Part shown: one piece after another, positions 8,190-17,800 of the stretch
Layout: the number at the start of each line of letters is the position of its first letter
Position numbering within the stretch: position 1 is the stretch's first letter
Origin: DATESN01 sp035270785
GTDB lineage: Bacteria; Bacillota; Clostridia; Lachnospirales; Lachnospiraceae
Length of the DNA stretch: 54,578 bases
Assembly (NCBI GenBank): GCA_035270785.1
Contig: DATESN010000104.1
Coordinates: forward strand, 1-54,578
Direction: 5' to 3'
The notes under the pieces: generated by a model
What the model saw: only the letters and a program-made list of their open reading frames with translations
Databases searched by the model: none
Told to the model about the DNA's origin: nothing
Translations under genes and position numbers: made by a program

Positions 8190-9236
8190 ATGAGATCAAA
8201 AAAAATGCTAACAAATAATGAAATTTCCTTTTTCTGTGGACAAGTTGCCTTAATATTAAAGGCTGGTATTACCCCCTTGGAAGGCATGCGAATACTTTTA
8301 TCAGATACGGAAGATGCTACTGGCAAAGAAATCATATCTGAAATATTAAATACATGTCAAAAAGGAGATCCTTTCTACTCCTCCTTAAAAAGAACAGGTG
8401 TATTTCCGGAATATGTAATATATATGATTACCATCGGAGAAGAATCCGGAAGTTTGGATAATGTTATGGAATCTCTGTCTAATTATTATGAACGCGAAGA
8501 AAATATCTCTCAAAGTATAAAAAGTGCTGTCAGTTATCCGATTGTTATGATTAGTATGATGATGTTAGTAATTATTGTTTTGCTAACAAAAGTTCTCCCT
8601 ATTTTCAATCAGGTATTTATTCAATTAGGCAGTGAAATGAATGGTGTTTCTAGATCCCTTATGAAAATCGGAACTTCTATTCAAAATTATTCCATTGGAA
8701 TAACCCTTTTTTTAGTTGTTATTGTTGGATTGTTTGTATTTGCAACAAAAACAAAAAATGGAAAAAAAATGACGAACCATTTCTTAACAAACTTTGTTTT
8801 TACAAGGGGGTTTTATGATGATGTAGCCGCTGGACGTTTCGCTAGTGGTATGGCCCTAACCCTATTCAGTGGATTAGATACCTATCAAAGCTTAGATATG
8901 GTTGCAAATCTTGTTGACAACAAAAAAATGGAAGCAAAAATTATGGTATGTAAAGCACTGATTGAAAATGGTTGTAACTTTGCCGAGGCAATTTCCTCTT
9001 CTAAAATATTTTCAAATCTTTATGCACGCATGATATCTGTTGGATTCCGCGCTGGTGCCGTTGATATTGCAATGAAAAAAATTGCTACCAACTATGAAAA
9101 AGAAACTGATAACAAAATTAACTCTATCATTTCAATATTAGAGCCTACACTTGTTATTGTTCTTTCTATTATTGTCGGTTTAATATTACTATCAGTAATT
9201 CTACCCTTAATGGGTATTATGTCTAGTATTGGTTGA
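8190..9236 (+). CDS. Type II secretion / type IV pilus platform protein (GspF/PilC family)
   Basis: This 348-residue integral membrane protein has the two repeated T2SSF domains (around ISFFCGQVALILKAGITPL and FASGMALTLFSGLDTYQ), each followed by long hydrophobic segments, and a hydrophobic C-terminus. Family members form the inner-membrane platform on which an ATPase drives pilin assembly. No GspE/PilB ATPase is encoded nearby. The four genes that follow are small single-TM proteins, as expected for a pilus-like complex. Confidence 0.88.
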   Translation: MRSKKMLTNNEISFFCGQVALILKAGITPLEGMRILLSDTEDATGKEIISEILNTCQKGDPFYSSLKRTGVFPEYVIYMITIGEESGSLDNVMESLSNYYEREENISQSIKSAVSYPIVMISMMMLVIIVLLTKVLPIFNQVFIQLGSEMNGVSRSLMKIGTSIQNYSIGITLFLVVIVGLFVFATKTKNGKKMTNHFLTNFVFTRGFYDDVAAGRFASGMALTLFSGLDTYQSLDMVANLVDNKKMEAKIMVCKALIENGCNFAEAISSSKIFSNLYARMISVGFRAGAVDIAMKKIATNYEKETDNKINSIISILEPTLVIVLSIIVGLILLSVILPLMGIMSSIG

Positions 9237-9253
9237 GAAAGTGAGTTTTTACC

Positions 9254-9583
9254 ATGAATCGTTTTGAAAAAAGAAAGTTTGTAACAATATATCTACATAA
9301 AATCAAATTGTCAATTATTACATTTGTCGCTTTACTTACTTTATTCTTAATTGGGATATCCTCTGTCACTACTACTACAAAAGAAAAGCAATTAGAAAGT
9401 CTAGAAACAGCAATCCATCGCAGCGTCGTTCATTGCTACGCGGTGGAAGGAACTTATCCCCCTAATCTTACCTATATCGAAGAACATTATGGACTTATTT
9501 ATGATAAAAATCTGTTTTTTGTTGACTACCAATCTATCGGTTCAAATATCTTACCTGATGTAACAATTATTGTTAAAAACTAA
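9254..9583 (+). CDS. Small single-TM protein, pilin-like
   Basis: The 109-residue protein has a basic N-terminus, one hydrophobic helix at about residues 19-40, a helical continuation (KEKQLESLETAIHRSVVHCY) and a compact C-terminal part with EGTYPPNL. Pseudopilins have this plan: hydrophobic helix, amphipathic helix, then a small globular head. It lacks the prepilin cleavage motif with Glu at +5, so it may be a processed-independent minor component or an assembly protein. It lies 17 bp after the PilC-like gene. No family name is claimed. Confidence 0.6.
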   Translation: MNRFEKRKFVTIYLHKIKLSIITFVALLTLFLIGISSVTTTTKEKQLESLETAIHRSVVHCYAVEGTYPPNLTYIEEHYGLIYDKNLFFVDYQSIGSNILPDVTIIVKN

Positions 9584-9624
9584 AGAAATACTAAAATTAC
9601 TTTGAGAAATAAGGAGATGCTATC

Positions 9625-10107
9625 ATGAATTTTAAAAATAAAAACAATCATATGATAGATATCATATTTGTTATTGCTCTTTTTTGCCTTTTTGCAATAT
9701 CTGCTCTCATGCTTGTTATCATTGGAGCAAATGTCTATAAAAAGACGATTACTGATATGGATACCAATTATGTTTCTAGAACTTCCTTTTCCTATGTTAG
9801 CGAAAAGCTTCGTCAACATGATGTTTACGATGGTATTCATATTGATTCTTATGGAGATAGTGATGCTATTTTATTAACTGAAATAATTAATAAAATTTCT
9901 TATACCACATATTTGTATCTATATAATGGGTATTTGATGGAACTATTTACTCGTTCTGATCAACAATTAAGCCCTAATTCAGGACAACGAATTATTAAAA
10001 TGGATGCTTTTCATATTAATAAGATTAATGATAGCCTATATGAATTTTATCTAGAAAGTTCTGACAATGAGAAAACAACTTTAGTTGTAAGTTCTCACTG
10101 TAGTTAG
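9625..10107 (+). CDS. DUF4860-like single-TM protein
   Basis: The 160-residue protein has an N-terminal membrane helix (about residues 10-32) and an extracytoplasmic domain with SYVSEKLRQ and IDSYGDSDAILLTE. It resembles the DUF4860 family of Clostridia, which I recall next to PilC-like genes; this assignment is from memory and was not searched. AAGGAG lies 8 nt before the ATG. It probably belongs to the same assembly as its neighbours. Confidence 0.65.
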   Translation: MNFKNKNNHMIDIIFVIALFCLFAISALMLVIIGANVYKKTITDMDTNYVSRTSFSYVSEKLRQHDVYDGIHIDSYGDSDAILLTEIINKISYTTYLYLYNGYLMELFTRSDQQLSPNSGQRIIKMDAFHINKINDSLYEFYLESSDNEKTTLVVSSHCS

Positions 10108-10114
10108 GAGGTAT

Positions 10115-10642
10115 ATGAAAAAAAAATCCAAGTCAGGTTTATTTTTAATGGAATTAATCGTTATCATATTATTTTTTTCACTTGCAAGTACCGTTTGCAT
10201 TCAACTTTTCGTCAAATCACATTTGCTTGGAAAAGAAACAAAAGAATTGAATCATTCCGTATTGCAAGCCCAAAATATCGCTGAATCATTTCTTGGTTCT
10301 AGTGGGGAAGTTAGTCATTTATTGACGTGTTTTCCAGAGGCATTCGTATCAAATAATTCCCTTGGAGAATTCGAAATTTATTTGATGTATGATAAGGACT
10401 TTCAAATAACCACAGATTATACTGATTGCATCTATTTTTCACATGTTCAAATTGTGGAATCTGATCATATATGTTCCGCATTCATAGACGTTTGTTCCCT
10501 ATCATCCCAACTCTCCATAGATTCAACGTTACCTGAACTTGTAAATAACAATCTCGATCAAGATGGGCCTTCCTTCATAAAAATTCTTTACTCTTTATCA
10601 GTAGATAAATATGAACCAGAAAGGTGTACATTCAATGAATAA
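10115..10642 (+). CDS. Prepilin-type protein with N-terminal cleavage motif
   Basis: The N-terminus KKKSKSGLFLMELIVIILFF matches a type IV prepilin leader: short basic leader, Gly at the cleavage site, and Glu at position +5 of the mature hydrophobic helix. The rest (to 175 residues) is a soluble pseudopilin-like body. A prepilin peptidase is needed for processing, and none is encoded in the window. AGGAGG lies directly upstream and the gene begins 7 nt after the DUF4860-like gene. The next gene overlaps its end by 8 nt. Confidence 0.78.
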   Translation: MKKKSKSGLFLMELIVIILFFSLASTVCIQLFVKSHLLGKETKELNHSVLQAQNIAESFLGSSGEVSHLLTCFPEAFVSNNSLGEFEIYLMYDKDFQITTDYTDCIYFSHVQIVESDHICSAFIDVCSLSSQLSIDSTLPELVNNNLDQDGPSFIKILYSLSVDKYEPERCTFNE

Positions 10643-11081
10643 AAAAAGTTTCGGAATCAATATTGGTTCTTCTTCCATACTAATGATCTTCGTTATATTA
10701 TGCATGGTATCTTTTGCGACCTTATCCATTGTAAGTGCGAATGCAGACTTTATGCTTAGCAATAAGATGGCCTCTAGAAATATCGCCTATTACCAAGCTT
10801 GTAGTCAGGCAGAGCACTCTATTGCATCCATAGATAAAACATTACAACTCCTTTCTAATACCTGCGTTAATGAAGAAGATTATTTCATCGAAGCCGGACA
10901 TGAAATTTCCTTCATAATCGGCATCTCTGATCTCCAATCCTTACAAGTCGAGATGAACATCCTTTATCCTACTAGTTCTAATACATCCCGTTATCAAATT
11001 ACCGCGTGGAAAGTGATTACAACGGGCACGCTAGACTACAACGAAAGTTTACCCATTATAACTAGCCCTAAAATACAATAA
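10635..11081 (+). CDS. Single-TM protein at the end of the pilus-like operon
   Basis: The ATG at 10635 is chosen because AAGGTG (10621-10626) is 8 nt upstream; the frame is open from 10611 but without a ribosome site. The 148-residue product has one membrane helix (SSSILMIFVILCMVSFATLS) and an extracytoplasmic body. It overlaps the prepilin gene by 8 nt, indicating translational coupling. No family is recognised. The layout fits a minor pilin or anchor. Confidence 0.65.
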   Translation: MNKKSFGINIGSSSILMIFVILCMVSFATLSIVSANADFMLSNKMASRNIAYYQACSQAEHSIASIDKTLQLLSNTCVNEEDYFIEAGHEISFIIGISDLQSLQVEMNILYPTSSNTSRYQITAWKVITTGTLDYNESLPIITSPKIQ

Positions 11082-11109
11082 AAATATAACAATACTTAGA
11101 ACTGGAATG

Positions 11110-11153
11110 AAAAAAGCAAGCCTGAACAACTACACATTCAGACTTGCTTTTTT
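11110..11153. terminator. Bidirectional terminator between the pilus-like block and rpoC
   Basis: GCAAGCCTGAA pairs with TTCAGACTTGC with one mismatch, and A/T tracts flank both sides. It can end transcription from the plus-strand block and from rpoC, which converge here. Confidence 0.85.
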
Positions 11154-11176
11154 ATATTTCACATCATCATTTACTA

Positions 11177-14100
11177 TTATTCCGAAACTGCATCACCTGA
11201 AACTACTAATTCACCCATTTCTTCAAAAGCTTCTGAATTCGTATGATCATTTTCGTTTCCTTGTAATAAAGGTCCGTTAAGGTTTTTATCTGTATCAAGA
11301 GTTACCGTACGATATCTCTTCATTCCTGTTCCAGCTGGAATTAACTTACCAATAATAACATTTTCCTTTAATCCAATAAGTGGATCGACTTTACCCTTAA
11401 TAGCAGCTTCCGTTAATACTTTTGTTGTTTCTTGGAAAGAAGCAGCTGATAAGAATGAATTTGTTGCAAGAGATGCTTTGGTAATACCTAACATTACTTG
11501 GTTCCCCTCAGCAGGTTCTTTACCTTGTGCAATTAATGCTTCATTCATATCGTCATATTCAAGAATATCTACTAGCGTTCCTGGTAAGTAATCAGCATCA
11601 CCATTTGTCTCAATACGTACTTTTTTCAACATCTGACGAACAATAACTTCGATATGCTTATCACTGATATCAACACCTTGTAGGCGATATACTCTTTGTA
11701 CTTCTCTCAACATATAATCTTGAACAGCACGCACACCTTTGATCTTTAGTAAATCATGAGGATTCACACTACCTTCTGTCAGTTCATCGCCAGCTAAAAG
11801 TGTGTCTCCATCTGTAATTCCTATTCTTGATCCATAAGGAATTAAATAAGCTTTCGTTTCACCAGTTTCCTCACTGGTAATTACAACCTCACGCTTCTTC
11901 TTTGTATCTCTAATATTAGCTATACCTGGGAATTCAGCAATAATTGCAAGTCCCTTTGGTTTTCTCGCTTCAAAAAGTTCTTCAACACGAGGTAGACCCT
12001 GTGTAATATCATCCCCCGCAATACCGCCTGTATGGAATGTACGCATAGTAAGCTGAGTACCTGGTTCACCAATTGATTGTGCTGCAATAATTCCAACTGC
12101 TTCACCAACTTGCACTGCTTCTCCTGTAGCCATATTCGCACCATAGCATTTTGCACAAATACCAATATGAGATCTACATGATAAGATTGTACGTATTTTA
12201 ACTTCTTCGATAGGTTTTCCCTTTTCATTTACGCCTACACTAAGAATCTTAGTTGCACGGCTAGGAGTAATCATATGATTCCTCTTTACAATTAGGTTTC
12301 CATCTTTATCATAAATATTTTCACATGTATATCTACCTGTAATTCTATCCTGTAATCCTTCAATTGTTTCTTTTCCATCCATGAATGCTTGAACTTTAAG
12401 TCCTATTATTTCATCTTTTCCTTCGCAGCAATCAACTTCACGAATAATTAAATCTTGAGAAACATCTACCATACGACGGGTTAAGTATCCCGAATCGGCT
12501 GTACGAAGGGCAGTATCAGAAAGACCTTTACGTGCACCATGGGCAGACATGAAGTATTCCAAAACATTAAGACCTTCACGGAAATTAGACTTAATAGGAA
12601 GTTCAATGGTACGGCCAGATGTATCTGACATCAACCCACGCATACCAGCAAGTTGTTTAATTTGTTGGTTAGAACCACGGGCACCCGAATCAGCCATCAT
12701 AAAGATATTATTATACTTGTGGAGTCCCTTTAAAAGTTTGTCTGTTAATTCTTTATCCGTTTCATTCCAAGTATCGACAACAGAACGATATCTTTCTTCT
12801 TCCGTAATTAATCCACGTCTAAAGCTCACAGATATCTTGTCTACTGTTTCTTGAGCTGCTTCAATCATTTCTTGTTTACCAGCCGGAACTGTCATATCAG
12901 AAATAGAAACCGTCATAGCAGCTTTTGTAGAATATTTATATCCCATAGCTTTAATATCATCTAATACTTCAGCTGTTTTTGTAGCTCCATGTGTATTAAT
13001 AACTTTTTCGAGAATTTGTTTCAATCCTTTTTTACCTACATGAAAATCTACCTCTAATTTTAAAGCATCTTCTGCTGTGGTTCTTTCCACAAATCCCATA
13101 TCTTGTGGAAGAATCTCATTGAAAATAAAACGTCCTAATGTGGATTCAACTAAACCAGTAACAGATTCTCCACTTGCTGTTTGTCTTGTCATTCTAACTT
13201 TAATTTTAGAATGAAGCGTTACTGCACCATTTTCATAAGCAAGAATTGCTTCGTTAATACTCTTAAAGAATTTACCTTCTCCTAAGACACCTGGTCTTTC
13301 TTGCGTTAGGTAATAGATACCAAGGACCATATCCTGTGAAGGAACGGCAACTGGAGCACCATCTGAAGGTTTTAGTAAGTTGTTTGGAGAAAGTAATAAG
13401 AATCTACATTCTGCCTGGGCTTCTACTGAAAGTGGAAGATGGACAGCCATCTGATCACCATCAAAATCGGCATTGTATGCAGTACATACAAGTGGATGCA
13501 GTTTAATCGCTTTACCTTCACATAAGATTGGTTCAAATGCTTGAATACCAAGTCTATGAAGAGTTGGTGCACGATTCAACATGACTGGATGTTCTGCAAT
13601 AACTTCTTCTAAAACGTCCCACACTTGTGAGTCAAGACGCTCTACTAATTTTTTAGCATTTTTAATATTTTGAGAAATACCCCTAGCAACTAATTCCTTC
13701 ATAACAAAAGGTTTGAAAAGCTCAATTGCCATTTCTTTTGGAAGTCCACATTGATAAATCTTAAGTTCTGGTCCAACAACGATTACAGAACGACCAGAAT
13801 AATCAACACGTTTTCCAAGTAAGTTCTGACGGAAACGTCCAGATTTACCCTTTAGCATATCCGATAATGATTTAAGTGCTCTATTACCAGGTCCAGTTAC
13901 AGGCCTGCCACGTCTACCATTATCAATAAGCGCATCTACCGCTTCTTGAAGCATTCTTTTTTCATTACGAACGATAATATCAGGAGCTCCTAATTCGATT
14001 AGTCTCTTTAATCGGTTATTCCTATTAATGATTCTTCTATACAGATCATTTAAGTCAGAAGTTGCAAAACGTCCACCATCTAGTTGAACCATTGGACGTA

Positions 14101-14833
14101 AGTCTGGAGGTATAACTGGAACGACATCCATAATCATCCATTCTGGCTTATTACCAGATTCTTTAAACGCTTCAATAACTTCTAATCTTTTAATAATTCT
14201 AGCTCTTTTTTGTCCTGTAGAATCTTTAAGACCTTCCTTTAATTCAATGGATTCTCCTATCAGATCAATTGACTGAAGTAATTCCTTCACAGATTCGGCA
14301 CCCATACCAACACGGAACTTATTTCCCCATGTTTCTCTAGCATCTTGATATTCTTTTTCGGATAGTACTTGCTTATATTCCAGATCAGTATCTGCAGCAT
14401 CTAACACAATATAAGATGCGAAATATAATACCTTTTCCAATATTCTTGGCGATAAGTCAAGGATTAATCCCATTCTGCTAGGAATACCCTTGAAATACCA
14501 AATATGAGATACCGGTGCAGCAAGTTCAATATGTCCCATACGTTCTCTACGTACGTTCGCCTTTGTAACTTCAACACCACAGCGATCACAAATTACACCT
14601 TTATATCTAATTTTTTTATATTTACCACAATGACATTCCCAGTCTTTACTAGGTCCAAAAATCTTTTCGCAGAACAAACCTTCTTTTTCTGGTTTTAATG
14701 TTCTGTAGTTAATGGTTTCAGGCTTCAAAACTTCACCTTTAGACCATTGTCTTATTTTTTCTGGCGATGCTAATCCAATCTTAATTGCATCAAATGTCAT
14801 TGGTTGATACACTTCGTTTTTTGTTTCTGGCAT
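11177..14833 (-). CDS. rpoC: RNA polymerase beta' subunit
   Basis: The 1218-residue protein shows the N-terminal zinc site (CHCGKYKKIRYKGVICDRCG), the catalytic loop NADFDGDQM and the C-terminal beta' regions. The start is the ATG at 14833 (MPETKNEVYQPMTF), with AAGGAG 8 nt upstream; six further upstream codons are the ribosome-site region. It follows rpoB by 62 bp. Unusually for a Firmicute, the next gene downstream is not a str operon gene but a convergent plus-strand block. Confidence 0.98.
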   Translation of the reverse strand: MPETKNEVYQPMTFDAIKIGLASPEKIRQWSKGEVLKPETINYRTLKPEKEGLFCEKIFGPSKDWECHCGKYKKIRYKGVICDRCGVEVTKANVRRERMGHIELAAPVSHIWYFKGIPSRMGLILDLSPRILEKVLYFASYIVLDAADTDLEYKQVLSEKEYQDARETWGNKFRVGMGAESVKELLQSIDLIGESIELKEGLKDSTGQKRARIIKRLEVIEAFKESGNKPEWMIMDVVPVIPPDLRPMVQLDGGRFATSDLNDLYRRIINRNNRLKRLIELGAPDIIVRNEKRMLQEAVDALIDNGRRGRPVTGPGNRALKSLSDMLKGKSGRFRQNLLGKRVDYSGRSVIVVGPELKIYQCGLPKEMAIELFKPFVMKELVARGISQNIKNAKKLVERLDSQVWDVLEEVIAEHPVMLNRAPTLHRLGIQAFEPILCEGKAIKLHPLVCTAYNADFDGDQMAVHLPLSVEAQAECRFLLLSPNNLLKPSDGAPVAVPSQDMVLGIYYLTQERPGVLGEGKFFKSINEAILAYENGAVTLHSKIKVRMTRQTASGESVTGLVESTLGRFIFNEILPQDMGFVERTTAEDALKLEVDFHVGKKGLKQILEKVINTHGATKTAEVLDDIKAMGYKYSTKAAMTVSISDMTVPAGKQEMIEAAQETVDKISVSFRRGLITEEERYRSVVDTWNETDKELTDKLLKGLHKYNNIFMMADSGARGSNQQIKQLAGMRGLMSDTSGRTIELPIKSNFREGLNVLEYFMSAHGARKGLSDTALRTADSGYLTRRMVDVSQDLIIREVDCCEGKDEIIGLKVQAFMDGKETIEGLQDRITGRYTCENIYDKDGNLIVKRNHMITPSRATKILSVGVNEKGKPIEEVKIRTILSCRSHIGICAKCYGANMATGEAVQVGEAVGIIAAQSIGEPGTQLTMRTFHTGGIAGDDITQGLPRVEELFEARKPKGLAIIAEFPGIANIRDTKKKREVVITSEETGETKAYLIPYGSRIGITDGDTLLAGDELTEGSVNPHDLLKIKGVRAVQDYMLREVQRVYRLQGVDISDKHIEVIVRQMLKKVRIETNGDADYLPGTLVDILEYDDMNEALIAQGKEPAEGNQVMLGITKASLATNSFLSAASFQETTKVLTEAAIKGKVDPLIGLKENVIIGKLIPAGTGMKRYRTVTLDTDKNLNGPLLQGNENDHTNSEAFEEMGELVVSGDAVSE

Positions 14834-14895
14834 TTGTGGCACTCCTTCCAACTTCGTTTAAAAACTCTGGTCATCATTTTGGCCTTCTTGTGAAT

Positions 14896-17800
14896 CTATT
14901 CAACTTCTATGGTTTCCTCAAGTTCTAAATCGAATTCTTCGTTTAAATCCTCTTCTGCACTAACGAATTCACCACTTTTGTCATCAATTTCTTGTTTTTG
15001 GTATCCCAAAGATGCAAGTGATTTTTCTTCTACAACTTTAACTTCTCCCTCAATTTCAACGCGATAATCATTTTCACCATAATCAATTGTTTCCATAATT
15101 TCCACTTCTGATTGATCTTCTCGAAGTACTCTAACATCGAGACATAAAGATTGTAATTCTTTTAACAATACTTTAAAAGATTCAGGAATTCCTGGTTCAG
15201 GAATGTTTTCACCCTTAATAATTGCTTCATATGTTTTCACACGACCAATAACATCATCCGATTTTACAGTTAAGATTTCTTGTAAAGTATAAGCTGCTCC
15301 ATATGCTTCAAGTGCCCAAACTTCCATTTCACCAAATCTCTGACCACCAAACTGTGCTTTACCACCAAGGGGTTGTTGCGTAACCAGTGAGTAAGGTCCT
15401 GTTGAACGTGCATGAATCTTATCATCAACAAGATGATGAAGTTTCAAATAGTGCATCTGACCGATGGTAACGGAACTGTCGAAATATTCACCTGTTCTTC
15501 CATCTCTTAATCTTACCTTACCATCCCTTGAAATTGGAACACCTTTCCATAACTCTCTGTGTTCTCTATTCTCAGATAAGTAATCCATTACTTCAGGAAG
15601 TAATTCTTCTTTATACTTTTCTTCGAAGCTTTCCCATGATGTGTTTACATAATCATTGGCCAAATCCAAAGTATCCATAATATCAACTTCATTTGCTCCA
15701 TCAAATACTGGTGTAGCAACATTAAATCCAAGTGCTTTTGCAGCTAATGATAAGTGAATCTCAAGTACCTGTCCAATATTCATACGTGAAGGAACTCCAA
15801 GTGGATTAAGAACAATATCTAATGGTCTTCCGTTAGGTAAGTATGGCATATCTTCAACTGGAAGCACTCGGGAGACAACACCCTTATTACCATGACGTCC
15901 AGCCATCTTATCACCCACAGAAATTTTTCTCTTTTGAGCAATGTAAATACGTACTGCCTGATTAACACCTGGTGATAATTCATCACCATTTTCCCTTGTA
16001 AATACTTTTGCATCTACAACTATTCCATATTCGCCATGTGGTACTTTAAGTGAAGTATCTCTAACTTCTCTAGCTTTTTCACCAAAAATTGCCCGAAGCA
16101 ATCTTTCTTCAGCGGTTAATTCTGTTTCTCCCTTAGGCGTAACTTTACCAACTAGGATATCTCCAGCACGAACTTCTGCACCAATTCGAATAATACCTCT
16201 TTCATCCAGATCTTTTAACGCTTCATCCCCAACACCTGGAACATCACGAGTAATTTCTTCAGGTCCTAACTTTGTATCGCGAGCTTCTGCTTCATATTCT
16301 TCAATATGAACTGAAGTATATACATCTTCTTGAACTAATCTTTCACTAAGAAGGACAGCATCCTCATAGTTATAACCTTCCCATGTCATGAAACCAATCA
16401 ATGGATTCTTACCAAGTGCAAGTTCACCCATTGCCGTTGATGGTCCATCCGCAATAACTTGACCTTCTGCAACATGTTCACCTTTGAAAACAATAGGTTT
16501 TTGGTTATAACAGTTACTTTGGTTACTTCTTGAAAACTTTGCTAATTTATATTCTTCTTTTTCACCATCATCATATACCATTTTAATAAACTTTGAAGAA
16601 ACATATGCAATCGTACCTGCTTTTTTTGCTATTAGACATACGCCAGAGTCAACTGCTGTTTTTGGTTCCATTCCTGTTCCAACTAGTGGTGCCTCAGTAA
16701 TTAAAAGTGGAACTGCTTGTCGCTGCATGTTCGACCCCATTAGGGCACGGTTAGCATCATCATTTTCTAAGAAAGGAATCAGAGCAGTTGCTACAGAGAA
16801 CACCATCTTAGGTGATACATCCATATACTCATAAATCTCTTTTGGATATTCTGAAGTTTCTTCCAGATAACGCCCAGAAACTGTGTTTTTAACAAAGCGA
16901 TCATTTTCATCTAGCTCTTCATTCGCCTGTGCTACATGAAAATTATCCTCTTCATCCGCTGTCATATAAACAACTTCTTCCGTAACCCTAGGGTTTTTGG
17001 CATCTGTTTTGTCGATTTTTCTATATGGAGCTTCTATAAAGCCATATTCATTAATTCTTGCGTAAGAAGCCAATGAGTTAATTAAACCAATGTTAGGTCC
17101 TTCTGGTGTTTCAATAGGACACATTCTTCCGTAATGGGAATAATGAACATCTCGAACCTCAAATCCCGCTCTATCTCTAGAAAGACCACCAGGACCAAGT
17201 GCCGATAAACGTCTCTTATGTGTTAATTCACCTAGTGGATTATTTTGATCCATAAACTGAGACAATTGTGAAGAACCAAAAAATTCTTTCACGGCTGCCT
17301 GTACAGGTTTAATATTAATCAAACTTTGAGGAGAAATCTCTTCTGCATCATGAGTAGTCATTCTTTCACGAACAACACGTTCTAATCTTGATAGACCGAT
17401 TCTATATTGGTTTTGAAGTAATTCACCCACAGCTCTAATACGTCTGTTCCCTAAATGATCAATATCATCTGCATTGCCCAGTCCATATTCCAAATGAATA
17501 TTATAATTTATTGATGCAATAATATCCTCTTTTGTAACATGTTTTGGTACTAATTCATGTACATTTTTAGTAATAGCCGCAGCTAGCTCTTCGGATTTAT
17601 CTGAATATTCTTCTAAAATTTGTTTTAACACTGGAAAATACACTAATTCCGTAATTCCTAATTCTTTCGGATTACAATCAACAAAATTTGTCAATTCAAC
17701 CATCATATTAGAAAGAACTTTAATGTTTTTCTCTTCTCCCTGAATCCACACATATGGAACAGCAGCATTTTGAATTGCATCAGCAAGCTCAGCAGTTACT

